9,253 nt of DNA, taken from NCBI GenBank assembly GCA_009885515.1, contig VFKO01000279.1, positions 1-9,253 of the forward strand, given 5' to 3'. Position numbers and translations under genes: made by a program. Source of the DNA: Rhodobiaceae bacterium (GTDB taxonomy: Bacteria; Pseudomonadota; Alphaproteobacteria; Micropepsales; Micropepsaceae). This document shows positions 1-6,066 of this stretch, in pieces; position 1 is the stretch's first letter; each line of letters starts with the position of its first letter. Below the pieces are notes generated by a model. It searched no databases, was not told where the DNA came from, and saw only the letters and a program-made list of their open reading frames with translations.

Positions 1-479
1 TCCAGCCTGTGCAGCGCACTGTTCAGCGCGGCAAACTCCGACACTTCCAGGCCCCCTGAAGGTTCGACCAGTACTACGTGGCGGTCGAACAGCCCCGCCA
101 CAATTTTTGCAATCCCGGCACCCTTCTCGGTCACGCTCACACGCACCGAACGGCGATCACTCTCCGAGCGCGTATGATTGATGTAGCCCGCTTCCACCAG
201 CTTCTTCAGATTGTACGATACGTTTGAACCCAGATAATGCCCGCGTGTCCGCAACTCGCCGGCTGTCAATTCCTGGGTGCCGATGTTGAACAGCAGCAAC
301 GCCTGCACACTGTTCACCTCACCTTGCCCCACGCGCTCAAGTTCGTCCTTGATCACGTCCAGCAATTGCCGGTGCAAGCGCTCAACCAGATTCAGACACT
401 CAAGATAGCGCTGCTTCACGCCCTCCGGCCCTGACTGCGGCGCTTCGTTTTGTACGCGTGCGGTTGCTGTAACGCTCAT
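1..479 (-). CDS. MarR-family transcriptional regulator, LdtR-like (3' end beyond the window)
   Basis: Reading from ATG at 479 down to position 1 gives 159 complete residues with no stop, so only the last few codons are missing if it matches the usual 165-175 aa. It is a winged-helix DNA-binding regulator of the MarR family. Residues about 56-100 form the helix-turn-helix, with RGHYLGSNVSYNLKKLVEAG (80-98 region) as recognition helix. Residues 104-117 form the beta wing with the family's D-R-R motif (D108, R109, R110). The recognition helix closely resembles LdtR, known in Liberibacter and rhizobia as a ligand-responsive regulator of an L,D-transpeptidase and stress tolerance. That is recall of a family resemblance, not a search result. 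The N-terminal 20 residues are Pro/Gly-rich and probably disordered. It lies 106 bp downstream of the valine operon in the same direction and probably has its own promoter. The targets cannot be told from the window. Confidence 0.85.
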   Translation of the reverse strand, partial: MSVTATARVQNEAPQSGPEGVKQRYLECLNLVERLHRQLLDVIKDELERVGQGEVNSVQALLLFNIGTQELTAGELRTRGHYLGSNVSYNLKKLVEAGYINHTRSESDRRSVRVSVTEKGAGIAKIVAGLFDRHVVLVEPSGGLEVSEFAALNSALHRL

Positions 480-585
480 GACCCCGGTCCCCAAATATGT
501 GCCCAGGCATTTTGCCCGGTGTAACAGGACCCAAGGTTAGTGCCCCGCTGCTAACGACGGCTTAAGTGGCAAGGCAAACATCAGG
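480..585. other. Intergenic spacer upstream of the MarR-type gene
   Basis: This 106-bp gap separates the stop codon of the 3-hydroxyisobutyrate dehydrogenase gene from the regulator's start. It should hold the regulator's promoter, but I see no good -35/-10 pair. It contains a GTTAG-N10-CTAAC inverted repeat (536-555) and a weak imperfect hairpin (503-519) without a T-run. No convincing intrinsic terminator for the upstream operon is visible, so some read-through into the regulator is possible. Confidence 0.5.
536..555. promoter_or_regulatory. Inverted repeat GTTAG-N10-CTAAC, candidate MarR-type operator
   Basis: Two 5-bp half sites, GTTAG at 536-540 and CTAAC at 551-555, form a perfect dyad with a 10-bp centre about 57 bp upstream of the regulator's ATG. 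MarR proteins bind as dimers to dyads of about 16-20 bp and commonly regulate their own promoters, so size and location fit autoregulation. A 5-bp dyad can arise by chance, and I cannot match it to a published LdtR motif from memory. This is a weak inference. Confidence 0.25.
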
Positions 586-1479
586 TTAACTCGGCTTATG
601 TCCCCGCAACATTTGAATAATGCCCGAAAAATCAAGCGCCCCTGCGCCCGAGGCCTCATAGAGGCTATAAAGCGCGGCGGCCTGCGCCCCCAATGGCGTC
701 GTTGCCCCCGACGCGAGCGCCGCAGTCTGCGCCAGTTTCAGATCCTTAAGCATCATCGCCGCCGTAAAGCCCGCTTGATAGTCCCGGTTTGCCGGTGACG
801 CTGGAACCGGTCCCGGAACGGGACAATAGCTCGTCAGACTCCAGCATTGGCCCGAAGCCGTTGATGAAATCTCGTAAAGCGTCTCATGTGCCAGACCCAA
901 TTTTTCCGCCAGCACAAATGCTTCGCAGGTTCCGATCATCGAAATGCCGAGCAGCATGTTGTTGCAGATTTTCGCTGCCTGCCCATTGCCCCCACCACCG
1001 GCGTGAAAAATATTCTTGCCCATTTTCTCAAGCACCGGTTTGGCGCGAGCAAAGGCCTGATCGTCGCCGCCCACCATAAAAGTCAACGTGCCAGCCGTTG
1101 CCCCACCGGTGCCACCCGACACCGGTGCATCCAGAAACGCCGCCCGCACCAGCCTGGCCGCGGCATGAACCTCACGCGCTGTTCCCACATCAATGGTCGA
1201 GCAATCGATCAGCAAGGTACCTTCCCGCCCGGTCGCAAGCAAACCACTGTCCCCGAGATAGACCTGGCGCACATGCTGACCGGCAGGCAGCATCGTGATG
1301 ACGATCTCCGCCTCCTTCGCCGCATCAACAGCCGATGCCCCGCCACGAGCGCCCGCAGCCACAGCCTTTTCGACGGCCGCCCCCGACATGTCGAAGACTT
1401 TCACCTCGTGCCCGGCCTTCACCAGATTGACTGCCATCGGTCCGCCCATATTGCCAAGCCCGATAAACCCTATGCGCAT
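586..1479 (-). CDS. mmsB: 3-hydroxyisobutyrate dehydrogenase
   Basis: This 297-aa NAD-dependent enzyme oxidises 3-hydroxyisobutyrate to methylmalonate semialdehyde in valine catabolism; it is cytoplasmic. The N-terminal Rossmann fold shows GLGNMGGPM (residues 8-16). The substrate loop DAPVSGG is at 117-123. The catalytic lysine motif G-x-G-x-x-x-K-x-x-x-N gives K170 with N174. Residues 211-235 carry the segment typical of true HIBADH/MmsB, including PVPGPVPASPANRDY, followed by KDLKLA at 245-250; this separates it from tartronate semialdehyde reductases. The start at 1479 is chosen because MRIGFIGLGN is the normal family N-terminus and an AGGAGG ribosome-binding site lies 6 nt upstream. The open frame runs on to 1626, but that stretch lies inside the hydrolase gene. 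The preceding gene's TGA is separated from this ATG by one base, so translation is probably coupled. It is the last gene of the valine operon. Confidence 0.95.
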   Translation of the reverse strand: MRIGFIGLGNMGGPMAVNLVKAGHEVKVFDMSGAAVEKAVAAGARGGASAVDAAKEAEIVITMLPAGQHVRQVYLGDSGLLATGREGTLLIDCSTIDVGTAREVHAAARLVRAAFLDAPVSGGTGGATAGTLTFMVGGDDQAFARAKPVLEKMGKNIFHAGGGGNGQAAKICNNMLLGISMIGTCEAFVLAEKLGLAHETLYEISSTASGQCWSLTSYCPVPGPVPASPANRDYQAGFTAAMMLKDLKLAQTAALASGATTPLGAQAAALYSLYEASGAGALDFSGIIQMLRGHKPS

Positions 1480-1480
1480 G

Positions 1481-2527
1481 TCAAGCCTCCTGTTCAAAAG
1501 TGAGTTCAGCCTCGCCGAGCGGCGCAAAGTATTTGGCAACATCGCTGTCGCTGACTCCGGCAAGATCGGCCGGCTGCCACTTCGGCGCATTGTCTTTCTC
1601 GATGATGACGGCACGCACGCCTTCATAAAAATCGTGGCCGCGCATGAACCGGTTCGTCAACCGGAACTCAAGTTTCATGCACTCTTCAAACCCAAGCGTG
1701 GTGCCCTCGCGGATTTGATTGAATGTCACGCGCAAACTGGTAGGCGACTTCGCAGCCAGCGTTGTAAGGGTTTGATCTGCAAACAACGAAGTGTCGCTTT
1801 TCAATGACGCGATAATTCCTTCAACCGAGGTGCAGGAAAAATGCCGGTCGATCGCCGCACGCAAACCTTCAATCTTGGACTTGGTTTCGGACTTAACCGC
1901 ATGATGCGACAACACCCGCTCAACCGGTAACACGTCTTCGCACAGCGCTGCTACCAGGGCTTCGTGGTGCGCCGCAGGCACTACATGGCTGGCGACCCCA
2001 ACATATGCCGCGTCCGTCACATCAAGCCGCGCACCGGTTAAAGCCAAATAGAGCCCGGTCTTACCCGGACAGCGCGGCAAGAAATGTGTTCCACCCACAT
2101 CGGGGAACAGACCAATCCCGGTTTCCGGCATGGCAAACATTGTGCCTTCGCCGCACACACGTGCAAATCCATGAACGGAAACGCCAACCCCGCCACCCAT
2201 CACTATCCCATTGATCAATGGGATATAGGGCTTGGGATAACGCTTGATGAGCCGGTTGAGACGGTACTCGCGTCGATAAAAGTCGATGACATATGGTGTC
2301 CCCGCGCGGCCTGAATCATAAAGCGCCCGGATGTCGCCGCCCGCGCAGAATGCCCGCTCACCGGCGCCGCGCACCACCACCAACTCCACACCGGCATCAC
2401 TCCGCCACGCCCGCAACTGCGCGTCCATGGCATCGACCATGCCAAGCGTCAGCGCATTCAACGCTTTGGGGCGATTGAGTGTGATCAACCCCGCCCGGCC
2501 ACGCTGCTCGAAGAGAACCTCATCCAT
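1481..2527 (-). CDS. 3-hydroxyisobutyryl-CoA hydrolase (crotonase superfamily)
   Basis: This 348-aa enzyme, the HIBCH homologue, hydrolyses 3-hydroxyisobutyryl-CoA to free 3-hydroxyisobutyrate, which the next gene's product then oxidises. It is cytoplasmic. The crotonase core shows the oxyanion-hole segments AFCAGGDI (59-66) and MGGGVG (110-115). The HIBCH-type active site is MPETGIGLFPDVGG (133-146), with E135 and D143 corresponding to the catalytic acidic residues of the human enzyme. The C-terminal part (about 205-345), with TSLRVTF and EFRLTNRFMRGHDFYEGVRA, is typical of hydrolases rather than of enoyl-CoA hydratases, which are about 260 aa. The start at 2527 gives the usual MDEVLFEQRG N-terminus and has GAGGG 7 nt upstream. 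The frame stays open to 2713, but that would overlap the membrane-protein gene and add unrelated residues. Eleven bases separate it from the upstream stop. Confidence 0.94.
   Translation of the reverse strand: MDEVLFEQRGRAGLITLNRPKALNALTLGMVDAMDAQLRAWRSDAGVELVVVRGAGERAFCAGGDIRALYDSGRAGTPYVIDFYRREYRLNRLIKRYPKPYIPLINGIVMGGGVGVSVHGFARVCGEGTMFAMPETGIGLFPDVGGTHFLPRCPGKTGLYLALTGARLDVTDAAYVGVASHVVPAAHHEALVAALCEDVLPVERVLSHHAVKSETKSKIEGLRAAIDRHFSCTSVEGIIASLKSDTSLFADQTLTTLAAKSPTSLRVTFNQIREGTTLGFEECMKLEFRLTNRFMRGHDFYEGVRAVIIEKDNAPKWQPADLAGVSDSDVAKYFAPLGEAELTFEQEA
1486..1491 (-). promoter_or_regulatory. Shine-Dalgarno AGGAGG of mmsB
   Basis: A perfect AGGAGG on the minus strand lies 6 nt before the ATG at 1479, inside the last codons of the hydrolase gene. 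It decides the start in favour of the 297-residue product over the 346-residue extension. Confidence 0.85.
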
Positions 2528-2538
2528 GATCCATGCCC

Positions 2539-2949
2539 TCAAGCTGCCGGAACGCGCGCCAGGTTTCGTGGCCACAGCCCACTCAGAAGTCCGAAGCCAT
2601 AGGCCCACGCAATCCAGCTCGCGAACAACCGCTCTTGCCCGGCGGTCAAACCTGGAAGCACGACATCGATCCAGCCAATGACCGCCGCATTCGCCAGCAA
2701 ACCTGTCGCGCAAATCAGAATCGCCGCCGCCGCACGTTCAGCCCGCGGCGTCTGAAAGGCGGAAAAGAAGAACCAGCCGATAGAGTAAACCAGCGCTGGT
2801 GTCACAGCAAACAGCGCTGCCGTCCACGCCACATTGCCTGACACAAAAATCAGTTCACCCATCCAGCGAATCATCAAGGTCGCTTCAAACCAGATCAATA
2901 ATCCATAGGCCAATGCGTACAGGGCGACGCGTTGAGAAATCATGGTCAT
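2539..2949 (-). CDS. Small four-helix integral membrane protein, DUF5367-like
   Basis: This 136-aa protein has four predicted transmembrane segments at about residues 8-28, 40-63, 73-95 and 106-126, with short polar loops (for example TPRAER at 67-72). It has no signal peptidase site and no catalytic motif that I recognise. General composition and length resemble proteins labelled DUF5367; I am only moderately sure of that label. Its start codon overlaps the stop of the acyl-CoA dehydrogenase gene as ATGA (2949-2946), so it is translationally coupled to it, and the hydrolase gene follows 11 bp later. It therefore sits between two valine-catabolism enzymes on one transcript. A second in-frame ATG at 2943 is possible. 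Function is unknown. A transport or membrane-tethering role linked to branched-chain substrates can be imagined but nothing in the sequence shows it. Confidence 0.8.
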   Translation of the reverse strand: MTMISQRVALYALAYGLLIWFEATLMIRWMGELIFVSGNVAWTAALFAVTPALVYSIGWFFFSAFQTPRAERAAAAILICATGLLANAAVIGWIDVVLPGLTAGQERLFASWIAWAYGFGLLSGLWPRNLARVPAA

Positions 2950-4085
2950 TGGCGCATCATTTCGCGCGCGATGATGACGCGCATAATTTCGTTAGTGCCT
3001 TCCAAAATCTGGTGCACACGCAAATCGCGGACATGGCGCTCCAATGGAAAATCCTTCAAATATCCGTAACCGCCATGCAGCTGCAGCGCGTCATTGGCAA
3101 TCTTCGACGCATTGTCGCTGGCAAAGCGCTTGGCCATCGCGCACAACATCGTAGCGCGCGGATCGCGGCGATCCAGGGCCGCTGCCGCATTCCAGATCAT
3201 CAACCGCGAAGCTTCAAGATCAGTCGCCATGTCGGCAAGCTTGAACTGAGTCGCTTGAAACTCGCCGATCTGTTTGCCGAACTGGCGGCGCTCCACCACA
3301 TAACGTTGCGACTGTTCCAAAGCCGCACGTGCGGCGCCCAGCGAACACGCACCGATGTTGATACGCCCTCCATCCAGACCCATCATGGCGATGCGAAACC
3401 CCTCGCCTTCCGCGCCGATGCGATTGCCAAGCGGAATTCGGCAATCTTCAAAGTTCACGGTCGCAGTCGGCTGGCTGCGCCAACCCATCTTGCGCTCATT
3501 CTTGCCGAAACTCAGACCCTTCGTTCCTTTCTCGACCACCACGCACGAAATGCCCTTGGGCCCATCGGCGCCGGTTCGCACCATGCAAACATAAATGTCC
3601 GACACGCCCGCGCCGGAGATAAAGGCTTTGCCGCCGTTCAAAACGTAGTGCTCACCATCCCGGGCCGCTTTGGTTTTCAAGTTTGCCGCATCGGAACCCG
3701 CACCCGCTTCCGTCAGACAATAGCTCGCGATCAACTCCATACGGGTCAACTTCGGCAACCACGTGCGCCTCTGTTCATCGGTGCCGAAACGGTCAATCAT
3801 CCACGACGCCATATTATGGATCGAGATATAGGCAGCCGTCGGCGTGCAGCCCGCCGCCAGCTCCTCAAAAATCAGCGCTGCATCAAACCGGCTGAGCCCG
3901 CTTCCGCCGACATCGTCCTTGACATAAATACCGGCAAACCCCAATCCAGCCGCTTGGCGCAGGGTTGGAATGGGAAAGATCTCGTCCTCGTCCCATTTGG
4001 CCGCAAATGGCGCGAGCTGGCCCGTCGCAAAATCTCGCGCCGTCTTTTGCACCAGCAGCTGTTCTTCGTTCAATTCGAAGGGCAT
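2946..4085 (-). CDS. Acyl-CoA dehydrogenase, isobutyryl-CoA dehydrogenase (ACAD8) type
   Basis: This 379-aa FAD-dependent enzyme oxidises isobutyryl-CoA to methacrylyl-CoA and passes electrons to electron-transfer flavoprotein; it is cytoplasmic. The usual three domains are present: N-terminal helices (about 1-120), a middle beta domain with the signature YCLTEAGAGSD (122-132), and C-terminal helices with RRQFGKQIGEFQATQFKLADM (266-286). The catalytic base is the Glu of ILEGTNEIMR, E362, the position used by short-chain and isobutyryl-CoA dehydrogenases. HNMASWMIDRFG (90-101) and KMGWRSQPTATVNFEDC (199-215) resemble ACAD8 more than butyryl- or isovaleryl-CoA enzymes. That, and the two downstream valine genes, support the specific assignment. 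The length is normal. An AGGGGAAG ribosome-binding sequence lies just upstream of the ATG at 4085. First gene of the operon; its TGA overlaps the next gene's ATG. Confidence 0.93.
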   Translation of the reverse strand: MPFELNEEQLLVQKTARDFATGQLAPFAAKWDEDEIFPIPTLRQAAGLGFAGIYVKDDVGGSGLSRFDAALIFEELAAGCTPTAAYISIHNMASWMIDRFGTDEQRRTWLPKLTRMELIASYCLTEAGAGSDAANLKTKAARDGEHYVLNGGKAFISGAGVSDIYVCMVRTGADGPKGISCVVVEKGTKGLSFGKNERKMGWRSQPTATVNFEDCRIPLGNRIGAEGEGFRIAMMGLDGGRINIGACSLGAARAALEQSQRYVVERRQFGKQIGEFQATQFKLADMATDLEASRLMIWNAAAALDRRDPRATMLCAMAKRFASDNASKIANDALQLHGGYGYLKDFPLERHVRDLRVHQILEGTNEIMRVIIAREMMRQ

Positions 4086-4111
4086 TGCATCTTCCCCTTA
4101 GCCTTCAGGTG

Positions 4112-4140
4112 GTGATACGTAGAGCCTCTCCCGCTGTCAA
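4112..4140 (-). promoter_or_regulatory. Sigma-70-type promoter for the valine operon
   Basis: On the minus strand a perfect -35 TTGACA (4135-4140) is followed, after exactly 17 bp, by a -10 TATCAC (4112-4117; 4 of 6 match to TATAAT). Transcription would start near 4105, giving a leader of about 20 nt that just includes the AGGGGAAG ribosome-binding site before the ATG at 4085. Position and spacing are textbook. The -10 is imperfect, so basal activity may be modest or activator-dependent. Confidence 0.55.
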
Positions 4141-4156
4141 CGAAGTGTCTGAACCC

Positions 4157-5164
4157 ATGCCAACCGACAGGTACCAGCACTTTCCGGCAACCCGCATGCG
4201 CCGATTGCGGCGCACGGAATGGGCGCGCCGGCTCGTTGCGGAGAATGTGCTCACCCCGTCGGACCTGATCTGGCCACTTTTCATCACCGATGGCAAAAAC
4301 AAACGCGAGCCCATCTCGGCAATGCCGGGTGTTGAGCGAATCTCCGTTGACCTCGTCGTCCGCGCCGCTGAAGAAGCATGCCAGCTCGGCATTCCGGTGA
4401 TCGCAGTGTTCCCTTTCACCGATCCTTCACGCAAGACCGACGATGGCCGCGAGGCTTTGAATCCGGACAATCTCGTGTGCCGCGCGACCCGTGCTGTTCG
4501 GGAAGCAAAACTGGACATCGGAATCATGTGTGACGTCGCACTTGATCCTTACACCAGCCACGGCCATGACGGCCTCCTTAGGGACGGGGTGATCTTGAAC
4601 GACGAAAGCGTCGAAGCTCTCGTGGCTCAGGCTTTGACCCAAGTCGACGCCGGTTGCGATATCATTGCCCCATCCGACATGATGGATGGCCGCATCGGCG
4701 CGATCCGCAATGCACTGGAAAAGAATGGCCGCAAAGACACGCTGATCATGGCCTATGCGGCGAAATACGCCTCCGCCTTCTATGGCCCATTCCGTGAAGC
4801 CGTCGGTTCAGCCACGGCATTGCAAGGGGACAAGCGCACATACCAGATGAACATCTCCAATGCCAACGAGGCCCTACGCGAAGTAGCGCTCGACATAGCC
4901 GAAGGCGCCGACATGGTCATGGTCAAACCTGGCCTGCCCTATCTCGACATTGTACGCCGGGTCAAAGACAAGTTCGCGGTTCCAACTTTTGCCTATCAGG
5001 TGTCCGGCGAATATTCGATGATCATGGCCAGTGCCGAACGCGGCTGGATCGACGCCGACAAGGCCATCCTTGAGAGCCTGACTTCGTTCAAGCGCGCCGG
5101 CGCTGACGGCGTTTTAACGTATTTCGCCCCGCGCGCTGCAAAACTGATCTCGGCACTAAGATAA
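4157..5164 (+). CDS. hemB: Delta-aminolevulinic acid dehydratase (porphobilinogen synthase)
   Basis: This 335-aa cytoplasmic enzyme condenses two 5-aminolevulinate molecules to porphobilinogen in heme, siroheme, cobalamin and (where present) bacteriochlorophyll synthesis. The two active-site lysines are visible: K203 in MAYAAKYASAFYGPFR and Schiff-base K257 in MVMVKPGLPYLD. The metal-loop segment is DVALDPYTSHGHDG (126-139), where zinc-type enzymes have three cysteines; aspartates replace them, as in the magnesium-dependent forms known from Bradyrhizobium and Pseudomonas. Start choice: ATG 4157 gives MPTDRYQHFPATRMRRLRR, a length typical of rhizobial HemB. An in-frame GTG at 4145 would add four residues. 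Neither has a strong ribosome-binding site (only GAAG at 4142-4145), so the start is the least certain part. It is divergent from the valine operon and convergent with the next gene, with a 9-bp 3' overlap. Confidence 0.95.
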   Translation: MPTDRYQHFPATRMRRLRRTEWARRLVAENVLTPSDLIWPLFITDGKNKREPISAMPGVERISVDLVVRAAEEACQLGIPVIAVFPFTDPSRKTDDGREALNPDNLVCRATRAVREAKLDIGIMCDVALDPYTSHGHDGLLRDGVILNDESVEALVAQALTQVDAGCDIIAPSDMMDGRIGAIRNALEKNGRKDTLIMAYAAKYASAFYGPFREAVGSATALQGDKRTYQMNISNANEALREVALDIAEGADMVMVKPGLPYLDIVRRVKDKFAVPTFAYQVSGEYSMIMASAERGWIDADKAILESLTSFKRAGADGVLTYFAPRAAKLISALR

Positions 5165-6010
5165 CCGGGCAATCAGACTGGATGTATCCCAGCGCTTGCC
5201 GCCCAACCGTTCCACTTCACTATAAAATTGATCAACCAAAGCCGTCACCGGCAGCTGCGCCCCATTCGCACGCGCCTCGGCAAGCGCAATGCGCAAATCC
5301 TTGCGCATCCATTCCACGGCAAACCCAAAGTCGAACTTTCGCTCGTGCATCGTTGCGGCGCGGTTTTCCATCTGCCAGCTCTGTGCTGCACCTTTGGAGA
5401 TCACATCGATGACCTCAGCTGGGTCGAGGCCCGCTTTCTCTGCGAAATGCACGGCCTCCGCCAACCCCTGCACAAGTCCTGCAATGCAAATCTGGTTGAC
5501 CATTTTGGTCTTCTGCCCAGCACCCGCAGGCCCAAGCCGTTTGACCATCTTTGCATAAGCTCGCATGACCGGCTCCACCTTGGCATAGGCCGCTTCATCT
5601 CCACCGCACATCACGGTCAGCTGCCCCTTCTGCGCTCCCGCCTCGCCCCCGGATACCGGTGCATCAATGAACGCAACAGCGCGTCCAACAGCCTCTTCTG
5701 AAAGCTTTTCCGCCAACGCTGCAGAGCCAGTCGTGTGATCGACAAAGATTGCGCCTGGGCTCATGCGATCAAAGGCCACCGTTGCGACCGCTTGAATGTC
5801 CGGGTCATCGCCAACACATGAAAACACGAATTCAGCGCCCCGCACCGCTTCAGCGATCGTGGACGAAGCTTTGCCCGCATACTCCCCAACCCAGTGCTGC
5901 GCTCGCGTGGCCGTACGATTGAACACGACCACCGTGTGCCCAGCCCGCGACAGGTGACCCGCCATCGGGTATCCCATCCGTCCCAGACCAATAAAAGCCA
6001 GCTTTGCCAT
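5156..6010 (-). CDS. NAD(P)-dependent beta-hydroxyacid dehydrogenase, HIBADH/GarR superfamily
   Basis: This 284-aa cytoplasmic oxidoreductase belongs to the beta-hydroxyacid dehydrogenase family. It has the Rossmann motif GLGRMGYPM (8-16), with FNR at 30-32 where the HIBADH in this window has FDM; a basic residue there favours NADP(H) in this family. DAPVSGG is at 116-122, and the catalytic lysine motif G-x-G-x-x-x-K-x-x-N gives K169 and N172. It lacks the PVPG/SPANRDY segment of MmsB and has QSWQMENRAATM (210-221) instead, so valine catabolism is unlikely. Candidates are 2-hydroxy-3-oxopropionate (tartronate semialdehyde) reductase or a succinic/glyoxylic semialdehyde reductase; I cannot decide. 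The start at 6010 gives the normal MAKLAFIGLG N-terminus with AGAAGGAA about 8 nt upstream. The frame extends to 6091, but that would run into the divergent acylase gene. It is probably transcribed alone from the 56-bp region shared with the acylase. Confidence 0.88.
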   Translation of the reverse strand: MAKLAFIGLGRMGYPMAGHLSRAGHTVVVFNRTATRAQHWVGEYAGKASSTIAEAVRGAEFVFSCVGDDPDIQAVATVAFDRMSPGAIFVDHTTGSAALAEKLSEEAVGRAVAFIDAPVSGGEAGAQKGQLTVMCGGDEAAYAKVEPVMRAYAKMVKRLGPAGAGQKTKMVNQICIAGLVQGLAEAVHFAEKAGLDPAEVIDVISKGAAQSWQMENRAATMHERKFDFGFAVEWMRKDLRIALAEARANGAQLPVTALVDQFYSEVERLGGKRWDTSSLIARLS

Positions 6011-6066
6011 GTGACCATTTCCTTCTAATGTCGTCGAAGCGCTACTAACCCAAAACGAAGTCCAAC
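6011..6066. other. Divergent intergenic region between dehydrogenase and acylase
   Basis: This 56-bp gap must hold, or overlap, promoters for both flanking genes. It contains the AGAAGGAA ribosome-binding site of the minus-strand dehydrogenase. On the plus strand TCTAAT (6024-6029) resembles a -10, but I see no properly spaced -35. The plus-strand acylase has only a weak GAAG-type ribosome-binding sequence before its ATG. Confidence 0.5.

Noticed and set aside
237..434. A 65-codon plus-strand open frame within the MarR-type gene
   Set aside because: It is antisense to an unmistakable winged-helix coding region and has no ribosome-binding site or family resemblance.
503..519. A possible terminator hairpin (GGC-ATTTT-GCC core) between mmsB and the MarR-type gene
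   Set aside because: The stem is only five base pairs with a mismatch and has no T-run on either strand, so it does not look like an intrinsic terminator.
886..1503. A 205-codon plus-strand open frame antisense to mmsB
   Set aside because: The translation is low in hydrophobic order and rich in His, Arg and Pro; the opposite strand encodes a clear dehydrogenase in full.
1480..1626. A 49-residue N-terminal extension of the 3-hydroxyisobutyrate dehydrogenase
   Set aside because: It lies within the hydrolase coding region. The internal ATG at 1479 has a perfect AGGAGG and the conserved Rossmann start.
2799..4115. A 438-codon open frame on the plus strand, antisense to the acyl-CoA dehydrogenase and membrane-protein genes
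   Set aside because: It is a mirror of strongly conserved coding sequence on the other strand. Its translation is rich in Arg, His and Ala with no recognisable motif, as expected from GC-rich third positions.
3965..4156. An N-terminal extension of hemB by 64 codons
   Set aside because: The extension would lie antisense to the start of the dehydrogenase gene, and HemB proteins begin close to the MRRLRR segment; ATG 4157 gives the normal length.
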